A stretch of 64,000 nucleotides of DNA, from contig JAWXCK010000005.1 in the NCBI GenBank assembly GCA_034408855.1, positions 49,737-113,736 of the forward strand, read 5' to 3'. Below, piece by piece: positions 28,468 to 37,153 of this stretch; the first letter of the stretch is position 1; the number at the start of each line of letters is the position of its first letter. The translations under genes were made by a program, and so were the position numbers. Below the pieces are notes generated by a model. That model was not told the origin of the DNA and searched no databases. It saw only the letters and a list, made by a program, of their open reading frames with translations. Source of the stretch: JAIYDQ01 sp034408855. Its GTDB lineage: Bacteria; Planctomycetota; Planctomycetia; Pirellulales; Pirellulaceae.

Positions 28468-30579
28468 ATGAAAGCCACTGAAGCCAAACTACTTGATTTC
28501 CTCAAGAAGTCGCCGCAGTTCGTTATCCCAATTTATCAACGTACGTATTCATGGACAGAGAAGGAATGTCTTCAACTCTGGGACGATATTATTCGAACCG
28601 GCGCTAACGATCGAATTTCGGTACATTTCGTCGGATCGATCGTTTACATCGAAAAGGCCGATTCTACGGTGACGACTTGGGAGCCGCTTTTGGTTATCGA
28701 TGGTCAACAACGCTTGACCTCGGTGACACTTCTCATTGCCGCTCTGGCGAAGTCTCTCGGTGCGAATGAACCGGTAGATGGGTTTTCTGCCAACTTTTTA
28801 CGTGGATACTACTTGCAAAACCCGCTGGAAAAGGGAGAGCGCAAGTTCAAACTGTTGCTTTCGCAAACCGACAAGGAAACACTAACCGCTATCGTTGACT
28901 GCCGGGATCAACCAAACGCGAATTCGGTTCGGATAACGGAAAATTTTCAGCTCTTTGAAGGACTTCTCAAGGAACGCGGAAACGATTTGGCGACTGTATG
29001 CAAGGGTCTTGCAAAGCTCATGATGGTCGACATTAAACTCAAGCGAGGTGAAGACAATCCTCAGCTTATCTTTGAGAGCATGAATTCGACCGGCAAACGA
29101 CTTAGTCAAGCTGATCTCATTCGTAACTACATTCTCATGGGGCTTGAATCAGAACTACAAACGCAGCTCTACGAACTTTATTGGCGACCCATGGAAGTCG
29201 AATTCGGTCAGGAAGCGTACGGCACGCATTTCGACTCCTTTATGCGTCACTACCTGACGGTTAAAACGGGCGAAATTCCTCGCTTGGACGAAGTCTACGA
29301 AGAGTTCAAAGTCCATGCGAATCCGCTGGTCGCTACGACGTCGGGAGTGGAAGCATTAGTAAAGGATATTCGTGGATTTTCTCGTCACTTCTGCGCCATG
29401 GGGCTGGGTGTAGAACCCGATACCGAGTTGAAGGACGCATTTCATGATCTTCGTGAACTCAAAGTGGACGTTGCATACCCGTTTCTGCTGGAGCTTTACC
29501 ACGATTACAAGAATGGTCAGCTCTCCAAGGTCGATTTGCTGGCATGTGTCCGACTGATTGAATCCTACGTATTCCGCCGAGCAATCTGCGCGATACCTAC
29601 GAACTCGATGAACAAGACCTTCGCTACTTTTACCAAGGCGGTGGATAAAGAACGGTATCTTGAAAGCGTCCAAGCTCAGTTTTTGTTGCTGCCGTCGTAT
29701 CGGAGATTTCCGACGGACGACGAGTTTCACCGCCACATACAGACTCGCGATCTCTATCACTTTCGAAGCCGCAGCTATTGGCTACGCAGACTTGAAAACC
29801 AAGGTCGCAAGGAACGGGTGCCAGTAGACGAATACACCATTGAACACATCATGCCACAGAATGAAAACCTATCCTCAGATTGGCGGGACTCACTCGGTGA
29901 AGATTGGAAAGGGGTCCAAAAAATGTGGTTACATACGCTTGGCAATCTGACTCTCACGGCCTACAACCCCGACTTTAGCGATCGTCCGTTTCTTGAAAAA
30001 CGCGATATGAAAGCCGCTCCAGAAAAAGGTCTCAGGCAAAGTCCGCTCAAGCTCAACCAGGGCTTTAGTACTATTGAAATTTGGAATGAAGACGCGATCA
30101 AAGTACGCGCAATTAAACTCGCAACTGAAGCAGTTTCGGTATGGACTTCTCCATCGATGACGGGTGAAGTCCTCGACACATATCGCCGCAGACCTCGGGC
30201 CGGAACTGAATACACGATCGAAAACCATCCGAACCTGCTTTTACCGACAATTTGTCCCGTTTTCGAAGCATTTCGCAATGCCGTGCTTGGCCTCGATCCC
30301 TGTGTGACCGAAGAATTTCTAAAACTTTATGTGGCATACAAAGCCGAAACAAATTTCGTTGATGTTGTTCCTCAGGTCACGCGATTGCGACTCTCGCTAA
30401 ATATGCCATTCGCTGACGTGAATGATCCCAAGGGACTTTGTAAGGATGTCACCGGGAAAGGAAGATGGGGAAACGGCAATGTGGAAGTCGGTTTAAGTAA
30501 AGTGGAAGATTTGCCATACGTTATTGGATTGGTCCGGCAATCGCTCGAACTGCAAATGGGTAACGGTGGTGACGCATGA
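28468..30579 (+). CDS. GmrSD-like protein (DUF262-DUF1524 nuclease)
   Basis: A 703-residue protein. The N-terminal DUF262 domain has IPIYQRTYSW and the DGQQR nucleotide-hydrolysis motif (VIDGQQRLTS). A DUF1524 HNH-type domain near residues 450-510 has EHIMPQN and LGNLTLTAYN. The last 130 residues resemble a DUF5655-type domain. Family members restrict modified phage DNA (GmrSD, type IV) or act in BREX-like systems. Placed between hsdS and hsdR with a 4-bp overlap into hsdR, it adds a second nuclease to the type I system. Confidence 0.88.
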   Translation: MKATEAKLLDFLKKSPQFVIPIYQRTYSWTEKECLQLWDDIIRTGANDRISVHFVGSIVYIEKADSTVTTWEPLLVIDGQQRLTSVTLLIAALAKSLGANEPVDGFSANFLRGYYLQNPLEKGERKFKLLLSQTDKETLTAIVDCRDQPNANSVRITENFQLFEGLLKERGNDLATVCKGLAKLMMVDIKLKRGEDNPQLIFESMNSTGKRLSQADLIRNYILMGLESELQTQLYELYWRPMEVEFGQEAYGTHFDSFMRHYLTVKTGEIPRLDEVYEEFKVHANPLVATTSGVEALVKDIRGFSRHFCAMGLGVEPDTELKDAFHDLRELKVDVAYPFLLELYHDYKNGQLSKVDLLACVRLIESYVFRRAICAIPTNSMNKTFATFTKAVDKERYLESVQAQFLLLPSYRRFPTDDEFHRHIQTRDLYHFRSRSYWLRRLENQGRKERVPVDEYTIEHIMPQNENLSSDWRDSLGEDWKGVQKMWLHTLGNLTLTAYNPDFSDRPFLEKRDMKAAPEKGLRQSPLKLNQGFSTIEIWNEDAIKVRAIKLATEAVSVWTSPSMTGEVLDTYRRRPRAGTEYTIENHPNLLLPTICPVFEAFRNAVLGLDPCVTEEFLKLYVAYKAETNFVDVVPQVTRLRLSLNMPFADVNDPKGLCKDVTGKGRWGNGNVEVGLSKVEDLPYVIGLVRQSLELQMGNGGDA

Positions 30580-33062
30580 ATGAAGCCGAAACCCGCGCAG
30601 AACACATCGACCCCGCGCTGGCGAAGGCTGGCTGGGGCGTCGTCGAAGGGAGCCGCGTTCGGCGAGAGTATTCGATTGCTCCAGGACGACTCGAAGGTTT
30701 CGGCCGGCGCGGTAAGTCACTCACCGCCGACTACGTGTTGGAGTATCGCAACACGAAACTCGCCGTCGTCGAAGCGAAAGCCTGGGACGAAGCTTTGACC
30801 GAAGGGGTCGGCCAAGCAAAGAACTACGCTGAGAAGCTTGCCATTCGCATCGCCTACTCGACCAACGGACAAGGCATCTATGGCATCGACATGCAGGAGG
30901 GAACTGAAGGAGATTTGCCCCGGTATCCGACTCCCGATGAACTCTGGAACGTCTCCTTTGCCGAACACAACGCATGGCGCGACCGCTTCGCCGCTATCCC
31001 GTTTGAAGACCGGGGAGGCTACTTCCAAAGCCGCTACTATCAGGACATCGCCATCGAGCGAGTGCTGGAATCCATCGCCGCCGGGAACCAGCGGATTCTT
31101 CTCACGCTGGCGACCGGGACGGGAAAGACGTTCATCGCGTTTCAACTCGCCTGGAAACTGTTCCAAAGCCGCTGGAACCTGAGCCGCGAACCGTCACGCC
31201 GTCCGCGCATTCTGTTCCTGGCTGACCGCAACATCCTCGCCAACCAAGCCTTCAACTCTTTCTCGGCATTCCCTGAAGACGCGATGGTGCGCATCGAACC
31301 GGGTGACATCAAGAAGAAAGGGAAAGTTCCAAAGAACGGCAGCCTGTTCTTCACGATCTTTCAGACGTTCATGGCATCGGGTGGAACGAGCAGTAAGACT
31401 GCCGACATTGCCGGTCCAGGATATGGAAGTTTGCTTGCTGCCGAGAGTCCAGGATTTTACTTCGGCGAATACCCTCCTGATTTCTTCGACTTCATCGTCA
31501 TCGACGAATGCCATCGTGGCGGCGCGAACGACGAAAGCACCTGGCGCGGGATTCTCGACTATTTTTCCCCGGCCGTGCAACTCGGTTTGACCGCCACTCC
31601 AAAACGCAAGGACAACGTCGACACCTACGCCTACTTTGGCGAGCCAGTCTACATCTACTCGCTGAAGGACGGCATCAACGACGGTTTTCTGACGCCGTTC
31701 AAGGTGAAGCAAATCCAGACCACACTGGACGAGTACGTCTACACAACTGACGACAAACTGATCGAAGGGGAAGTCGAGCAAGGAAAACGCTACGAAGAGA
31801 AGGACTTCAACAAGATCATCGAGATCAAGGAACGCGAAGCGTATCGAGTGAAGCTGTTCATGGAAATGATCGACCAGCGGCAAAAGACGCTCGTCTTTTG
31901 TGCCACGCAACTTCACGCTCTCGCAGTGCGCGACCTCATCAACCAGATGAAGACGAGCACGGAACCGAACTACTGTGTTCGTGTCACCGCCGATGATGGA
32001 GCCTTGGGCGAGCAACACCTGCGGGACTTTCAGGATAACGAGAAGAGCATCCCAACGATTCTGACGACCTCGCAAAAGCTCTCGACCGGAGTCGATGCCC
32101 GCAACGTGCGGAACATCGTCTTGATGCGGTCGATCAATTCCATCATCGAGTTCAAGCAAATCGTCGGACGCGGCACGCGACTCTACGACGGCAAGGACTA
32201 CTTCACGATCTATGACTTTGTGAAGGCTCATCACCACTTCGCTGACCCGGAATGGGACGGCGAGCCGCTCCCTGATGATCCGTGCGAGAAGTGTGGACAG
32301 AATCCGTGCGGCTGTGTTAAGGAGCCGCCGAAACCGTGTGCCGACTGCGGACATAGTCCCTGCGTCTACGTTCCGGAACCGTGCTCGCAATGCGGCAAGC
32401 AGCCGTGCGAGTGCCCACCGGAGCCGTGCCCCGAATGCGGCAAGCTGCGGTGCAAATGCAATCGCAAACGCATCACTAAGATCAAGCTCGCCGATGGCAA
32501 GGAACGGACCATCCAACACATGATGGCGACGAGTTTCTGGCATCCTGACGGCACTCCAATGTCGGCGGCGCAGTTCATGGAAAACCTCTACGGCAAGTTC
32601 CCTGAGTTCTTTCACAACGAAGCCGACTTGCGAACTCTGTGGAGTTCACCCGACACACGGGCCAAGTTGCTGGAAGGGCTGGCCGAAAAGGGATTCGGCG
32701 GGGAACAGATGGCCGAAATGCAACGGATCATCGACGCCGAAAAGAGCGACCTCTTCGACGTGTTGGCGCATGTTGCGTTCGCTCTGACGCCGCTCACCCG
32801 CGAAGAACGAGCCGCCAGAGCAAAGCTCGAAATCAACACACATTTCGACAACAAGCAGCAAGCGTTTCTCGGATTCGTGTTGGCTCAGTACGTCAAAGAA
32901 GGTGTAGGTGAACTCAATTCTGAGAAGCTCAGCCCGCTCTTGAAACTGAAATACAACAACGCCATCGCCGATGCCATCGCCGACCTGGGCCGACCAGAAG
33001 TGATCGGCACGATCTTCGCAAGCTTCCAAAAATTCTTATACCGGAAGCAACCCGCGGATTAG
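30576..33062 (+). CDS. hsdR: Type I restriction endonuclease subunit HsdR with Cys-rich repeat insert
   Basis: An 828-residue ATP-dependent translocase-nuclease. It has a PD-(D/E)xK nuclease at residues about 40-80 (TADYVLEYR, VVEAKAW), Walker A LATGTGKTF near residue 180, the DECH box in VIDECHRGG, and motif III GLTATPKR. The EcoEI-type C-terminal domain is present. Between helicase and C-terminus (residues about 568-630) lie about five copies of a PCxxCG..PCxC unit, which look like zinc knuckles and are unusual in HsdR. It ends the operon. Confidence 0.93.
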   Translation: MNEAETRAEHIDPALAKAGWGVVEGSRVRREYSIAPGRLEGFGRRGKSLTADYVLEYRNTKLAVVEAKAWDEALTEGVGQAKNYAEKLAIRIAYSTNGQGIYGIDMQEGTEGDLPRYPTPDELWNVSFAEHNAWRDRFAAIPFEDRGGYFQSRYYQDIAIERVLESIAAGNQRILLTLATGTGKTFIAFQLAWKLFQSRWNLSREPSRRPRILFLADRNILANQAFNSFSAFPEDAMVRIEPGDIKKKGKVPKNGSLFFTIFQTFMASGGTSSKTADIAGPGYGSLLAAESPGFYFGEYPPDFFDFIVIDECHRGGANDESTWRGILDYFSPAVQLGLTATPKRKDNVDTYAYFGEPVYIYSLKDGINDGFLTPFKVKQIQTTLDEYVYTTDDKLIEGEVEQGKRYEEKDFNKIIEIKEREAYRVKLFMEMIDQRQKTLVFCATQLHALAVRDLINQMKTSTEPNYCVRVTADDGALGEQHLRDFQDNEKSIPTILTTSQKLSTGVDARNVRNIVLMRSINSIIEFKQIVGRGTRLYDGKDYFTIYDFVKAHHHFADPEWDGEPLPDDPCEKCGQNPCGCVKEPPKPCADCGHSPCVYVPEPCSQCGKQPCECPPEPCPECGKLRCKCNRKRITKIKLADGKERTIQHMMATSFWHPDGTPMSAAQFMENLYGKFPEFFHNEADLRTLWSSPDTRAKLLEGLAEKGFGGEQMAEMQRIIDAEKSDLFDVLAHVAFALTPLTREERAARAKLEINTHFDNKQQAFLGFVLAQYVKEGVGELNSEKLSPLLKLKYNNAIADAIADLGRPEVIGTIFASFQKFLYRKQPAD

Positions 33063-33195
33063 CTGCACCTTCTCAGATATACCCGGTACACGAGTTGTGG
33101 CGTCGATTTCATGCTCCCCCAGATAACCACAATATTGAGATCGACACAAAGCTTTCGGCAAGAATGTTTTTAGATTTCACGCCATTATGGAGAGC

Positions 33196-33384
33196 CTACT
33201 CGTTTTCCTTGGGCAGCTCCGTCGGTGGAGCTGCTGGGCTGGTCCCCACGGATTGACTCCCCTTTATTTGCTTCAGGAGTCGTCTTGCCGCCTCCCGCAA
33301 GTCCTGGTCCGACTGACCCGCCACCTTCACCAGAACCAGCCGGGGTTTTTCCGCCGCTGGTTCCTGGCTTTTGCTGTTGTCCAT
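33196..33384 (-). CDS. Small hypothetical protein
   Basis: A 62-residue protein with GGAGG six bases before the ATG. A short ordered core (RLVLVKVAGQSDQDLREAARRLLKQIKG) is flanked by Pro/Glu/Ser-rich disordered ends. No family recognised. Convergent with hsdR; a longer overlapping frame on this strand is low-complexity Gly/Ser and is rejected. Confidence 0.5.
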   Translation of the reverse strand: MDNSKSQEPAAEKPRLVLVKVAGQSDQDLREAARRLLKQIKGSQSVGTSPAAPPTELPKENE

Positions 33385-33599
33385 CTAATCCTCCCTTCTC
33401 TCTCCTGGTCCTTTCGGAATCCAATTTGAATAACACTTTTGCTCTTCAAGTCGAAGATAGCCAACTGATCGTGCTTCTTGCCTAACGCTTCGGCTTCGGC
33501 ACATAGAACTCTCTACGGAGAAGCTTATGCGAAGATATCGCAGGAGTAACGACACAACGGGCTCGGTTTTGAGCCTATATTATTGGAGGAAAAAAGGCT

Positions 33600-33842
33600 A
33601 TGGCTATGACAAAAAACATCGATGGTACTGAGGTAACATTCTACATGGACCGGGACGGGTGTCTGCTTAAACGACGCGGAAAGACGACCGGATGGATGAT
33701 ATGGTCATCCGCCCGCAAGGACTGGGTCGACTACGATCCGGACGAAGATCCAGCGACGATGACGAGCCCGATAGATGAGGCGACGGCTGAGCGTTGGATG
33801 CAAGATCCGACTTACCGATGCGGGCCGGTCTTGGAAACGTGA
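33600..33842 (+). CDS. Small acidic hypothetical protein
   Basis: An 80-residue protein, compact and aromatic-rich (VTFYMDRDGCLLKRRGKTTGWMIWSSARKDWVDYDPDEDP). A strong GGAGG lies upstream of the ATG. No family recognised. It is near the right end of the element; an anti-restriction or toxin/antitoxin role is possible but not supported. Confidence 0.6.
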   Translation: MAMTKNIDGTEVTFYMDRDGCLLKRRGKTTGWMIWSSARKDWVDYDPDEDPATMTSPIDEATAERWMQDPTYRCGPVLET

Positions 33843-34053
33843 AAGTCTATTCGCCAAGCATTCCGATCAAGGGGTTGTCGAACACGCCCGAACTCGAAAA
33901 GCCCTGGGCGGATTCATGGTCTCAGTACGGCTGGGATCCACTGCGGCGTTTTCGTGGACATAAACATGTTGGTCCAAGACTGACGGCAAGGATTTTAATC
34001 GAACGCAATCAACCACCCTCCGGTCGATCGAAAGTTTTTTAGGTTGCGTTAGA

Positions 34054-34266
34054 TCATTTCGCGTCGGCATCGCCGAGGAGACCGTCGATCGCTTCGAAGA
34101 TCGCTTGCCGTTGGGCTTCGTCGGCTTGCTGGTAGATGTCGATGATCTGACGCAATTGAGCGTCGAAAAACTCAATGTTTTTCGGGTCTGTTGATTCTGA
34201 CTGCTGACCTATTTGCAACCCTGTACGATCATTCCCTGGTTTTTCATTGGTCGGCTCGGGACTCAT
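34054..34266 (-). pseudogene. Severed 3' end of the integrase gene (becomes in-frame on the excised circle)
   Basis: The apparent ATG at 34264-34266 lies inside the attachment core and is read in exactly the frame in which the integrase reads the same core at its own end (MSP). After MSP this copy continues with 67 residues (EPTNEKPGNDRTG, TGLQIGQQSES, then an amphipathic acidic helix FFDAQLRQIIDIYQQADEAQ) to a stop at 34054. A 28-bp stretch encoding the TGLQIGQQS motif is identical at 34197-34224 and 19635-19662. Joining 34257 to the core of the excised form would extend integrase to about 535 residues. A leftover of a second, older integrase is the alternative. Confidence 0.7.
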
Positions 34267-34305
34267 AATCCCTTGGTTGTCGGTTCGACTCCGGCCGGTC
34301 CTACT
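34258..34305. repeat. Attachment core, right end (48-bp direct repeat)
   Basis: Identical to 19462-19509. Here the tRNA lacks its 5' part, so it is the non-functional junction copy that marks the right boundary of the element. Confidence 0.92.
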
Positions 34306-34391
34306 TTCTTTTCGATTAGATTATCGAGGTGCCTTAGCCGTTCGGGCGATGTTGGGCAGTTTTGGGTACAATCAAGGCGTTGTTTTGAATC

Positions 34392-34492
34392 TTGATGGGA
34401 GTGATGAGATGAATGGGAAGAATGACAGACTGCTAGATAAGTCAAATCAGGGCCACCATAATTCTCATGATTCCCATTCCTCCCATCAGAAT
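34392..34492. repeat. GGGAAT-type inverted repeat around the four-helix-bundle gene start
   Basis: GATGGGAG...GAATGGGAAGAATGA on one side is matched by the complement of TCATGATTCCCATTCCTCCC inside the first codons. A related inverted array lies after the gene. Confidence 0.5.
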
Positions 34493-35047
34493 TCGCGCCC
34501 TATCATCCCACCGCGCGGCGATTACCAAACCCTTCTATCCTTCCAAAAAGCCGAAGTCGTCTACGACATCACGTTTCGCTTTGCCAACAAATACTTTTCC
34601 CGAGGTGATCGCACGATCGATCAGATGATTCAGTCGGCTCGATCGTGCAAGCAGAACATTCTGGAAGGAAGTAAAGCGGGTACGGCGTCAAAAGAAATGG
34701 AGATCAAACTAACCAATGTCGGTCGTGCCAGCTTGGAAGAACTGTTGGCTGACTATCGTGATTTTCTTCGGGTACGAGACATGCCACAATGGGACAAAGT
34801 TTCGCGGGAAGCAAGATTTGTTCGGGAGTTGGGCAGACAGACACCGCAGACATATGAACTGTATCGTGATTTCGTCGATACTCGCACTGCCGAAGTGATT
34901 GCGAACATCGTGATCTGCCTGATTCATCAGACGAACTATCTAATCGATCAGCAATTGAAGACGCTAGAAAAGGAATTCATCGAACAAGGTGGCCTGCGCG
35001 AACGAATGACTAAGGCGCGGATCAATTATAGAAATAAGCCGAAATAG
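34409..35047 (+). CDS. Four-helix-bundle protein (S23/IVP family)
   Basis: A 212-residue protein. Residues about 40-190 match the 23S rRNA intervening-sequence/four-helix-bundle family (FQKAEVVYDITFRFANKYF, MIQSARSCKQNILEG, SLEELLADYRDFLRVRD). The first 35 residues are His/Ser/Asn-rich and are encoded by the GGGAAT-type repeat, so they may be a repeat-derived extension. Relatives include the Avd accessory protein of diversity-generating retroelements; no reverse transcriptase is nearby. It lies just outside the right attachment core. Confidence 0.8.
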   Translation: MNGKNDRLLDKSNQGHHNSHDSHSSHQNSRPIIPPRGDYQTLLSFQKAEVVYDITFRFANKYFSRGDRTIDQMIQSARSCKQNILEGSKAGTASKEMEIKLTNVGRASLEELLADYRDFLRVRDMPQWDKVSREARFVRELGRQTPQTYELYRDFVDTRTAEVIANIVICLIHQTNYLIDQQLKTLEKEFIEQGGLRERMTKARINYRNKPK

Positions 35048-35079
35048 TGAACTTTGGCGAGATGGATTGGAATTTATTC

Positions 35080-35205
35080 GAATACAGATGGGATTTATGG
35101 GAAGAATGGGAATGATGTGATTAACGCTGTTCAAAGCTTTTAGTATCCATCATTACTCTCATTCTTCCCATCATTCCCATTGTCTTTTATTCCCATTGTT
35201 ATCTG
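35080..35205. repeat. GGGAAT/ATTCCC inverted array after the four-helix-bundle gene
   Basis: ATGGGATTTATGGGAAGAATG-type units on the left are mirrored by CATTCTTCCCATCATTCCCA-type units on the right, making a large imperfect hairpin of short units. Confidence 0.55.
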
Positions 35206-35215
35206 CAAGTTTGTC

Positions 35216-36484
35216 TTAGAAAGCTCGACGAGATTCAGGCGGTTCGAAGGAGACGGCGGCGGGAATCGACGCTGTTGGTTCCATCGGTTTCGGATCGAAT
35301 GGTTTGGCAATAGCCGCTTTGGGTTTTGCGATTATCGTAGCCTCGACGGTTTTTTTCTGCTTCGACTTGCCTGGTGTTGGACGGGCAATAAGGTCTTCTT
35401 GCAATCGAGCCCGATCGGCGTTGGAAGCGGCAAGTTCCTTTCGAATGGCTTCGATGCGTTCGGCATCTTCATGATGCGCTTTTTCAGCTTTCTCAATATT
35501 CAATTGCATTTCAGTCAGACTTGTTTGAAGTGTCTCGATGGATCTGTTTTGTTCTTCGATGGCTCGATTGGAATCGTCCAATTCGGCTTTCTTTTCGGCG
35601 GCTAGCTCTTGTCGAAGACTTGCCAATGCGTCGATGCGAGCTTTCTTCGATTCGATCAGCTCGTTGCTTAGCTTCGAAACCTCGTCGGCTTTGGAGCGTT
35701 GAGCTTCGGCTAGCTGGTCGGACAATACCGATAGCTGGTTGCGAGACTCGGCTCTCGCATTGGCCAGCTCGGATCTCAGATTGGATAGCTCTAAGTCTCG
35801 CTCGTGCGAATCTTTCTCCGTCATTTTTTGGAGTCGGTCGAATTCGATTTGTCGATCGGCATCTTTCTTGGATAGCCCCTCGTTCATGCGCACCAACTGA
35901 TCGATTCTGCCGACGACATCCGACTGGGTTGAGGAAATAGACTTGATGAGACTATCGCGTTCTTGGAGTTGTTTTTTGAGGATCTCAATCTCAATTTTTT
36001 GCGACATGGGCGACGTTAAAACTCCGTCTACCATCATCAAACTACTGGCTCGCGAGTGCGCATTCGACATATTGGGCTGTTCGTTTTCGGATTGACCCAT
36101 CGGACGATTCGTCGATTCGTTCGGTTTTACATCTTCGATATTCGAATTTGCATCGTTTACAATCGGCTTCGCTTCGGTCGGTGGAACCGGAACTACAATC
36201 TTTTCAACGGTAATCGTTACGAATGGTGGTAAGCCAAGTCGACGGCGACATTCATTGCAATTCAGAATTTCATCGGGAAGGTTACGGATGTCGACAGGCT
36301 GGCCAGGCTGCGGAATGTAATGTACGGGTGGCTTCATCGTAGGAGCGGTCTTCGAGGCCTCTTCAGCCGGTTGCTGGGCATGTGATGCGGCGGCGATCAT
36401 AAGGAGGGAAGCCGACGCGAATGCTACTTTGCAGGATATGAAAAAGAGCCGATAGGAAGTAGCGGATCGGGGTGTGAAAAGCAT
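35216..36484 (-). CDS. Exported coiled-coil protein
   Basis: A 422-residue protein. It has a signal peptide (FFISCKVAFASASLLMIAAASHAQ), a Pro-rich segment with LNCNECRRRLGLPP, and then a coiled coil over residues about 165-360 (heptads rich in Glu/Lys/Arg/Ser, such as QLAEAQRSKADEVSKLSNEL). It ends with a Pro/Lys/Ala-rich tail. A structural periplasmic or cell-envelope role is inferred. No catalytic motif. Confidence 0.7.
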   Translation of the reverse strand: MLFTPRSATSYRLFFISCKVAFASASLLMIAAASHAQQPAEEASKTAPTMKPPVHYIPQPGQPVDIRNLPDEILNCNECRRRLGLPPFVTITVEKIVVPVPPTEAKPIVNDANSNIEDVKPNESTNRPMGQSENEQPNMSNAHSRASSLMMVDGVLTSPMSQKIEIEILKKQLQERDSLIKSISSTQSDVVGRIDQLVRMNEGLSKKDADRQIEFDRLQKMTEKDSHERDLELSNLRSELANARAESRNQLSVLSDQLAEAQRSKADEVSKLSNELIESKKARIDALASLRQELAAEKKAELDDSNRAIEEQNRSIETLQTSLTEMQLNIEKAEKAHHEDAERIEAIRKELAASNADRARLQEDLIARPTPGKSKQKKTVEATIIAKPKAAIAKPFDPKPMEPTASIPAAVSFEPPESRRAF

Positions 36485-36637
36485 GAGAGAGACTCGTTCG
36501 GTTCAGCGGACGTTTCGGTCAAAACATGCTAGCCAGTATAGTCCTATCGACTTCGAAAATCGAAATGGTTTCGAACGGGGCTAGGCTCAATACCGTCGAA
36601 TCCCCCGCATTTTAACGCTATTTCCGTTACAAACCGA

Positions 36638-37135
36638 TTAATTAGGAAGCTCATCCAGTCCGATCGGGCGGTCATGGGAATTCGAATGGCGTTCGGATTC
36701 TAGGAACGCTTCTAGGATCAAATGAGCGGCGACACGATCGATGCGCTGCTTCTTTTTCTTTCGGGTCAGCTCGGCTTCGGCTAATAATTTGTTAGCCAAG
36801 ATGCTTGTGAAGCGTTCATCGAAGAATCGGACAGGCAAATTGGTGTAGCTTGTCAGCCACACGGCGAACTCTTGGACTTCCTTCGACTTTTGGCTTTCCT
36901 TGCCATCGCAATGAATCGGTAGTCCCAAGACCCACCCGACGATCGATTCTCGTTCGGCAAGCGATTGGAAGTAGTCTCGATCCAACCGTTCGTTCCGTCG
37001 AGTATAGGTGTCGAGCGGTCCTGTCCATGTTCGGCTTGGATCGCACACCGCGATGCCGATACGAACGGTACCGTAGTCGACGCCAGCTAAGCGTCCGGTA
37101 TCGGGCCACGGATCGGCGGGGATGTTACTGGACAC
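36638..37135 (-). CDS. ruvX: Putative pre-16S rRNA nuclease / Holliday junction resolvase RuvX
   Basis: A 165-residue YqgF/RuvX-family RNase H fold: GVDYGTVRIGIAV (first Asp), VLGLPIHCDG, and FFDERFTS (second acidic residue). The family processes the 5' end of 16S rRNA. It is the last gene of a five-gene minus-strand run starting with topA, 18 bp after manC. Confidence 0.9.
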   Translation of the reverse strand: MSSNIPADPWPDTGRLAGVDYGTVRIGIAVCDPSRTWTGPLDTYTRRNERLDRDYFQSLAERESIVGWVLGLPIHCDGKESQKSKEVQEFAVWLTSYTNLPVRFFDERFTSILANKLLAEAELTRKKKKQRIDRVAAHLILEAFLESERHSNSHDRPIGLDELPN

Positions 37136-37153
37136 CTATTTCTCGATCGGCAC

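Noticed and set aside
31194..32615. 473-codon open frame antisense to hsdR
   Set aside because: Composition is that of a shadow of the high-GC hsdR gene; no domain, no ribosome site.
33185..33436. 83-residue Gly/Ser-rich frame
   Set aside because: Low complexity and overlaps a better small gene with a strong ribosome site on the same strand.
34054..34266. Independent small gene
   Set aside because: Its start codon lies in the attachment core and its frame equals the integrase frame there; it is better explained as the cut-off integrase end.
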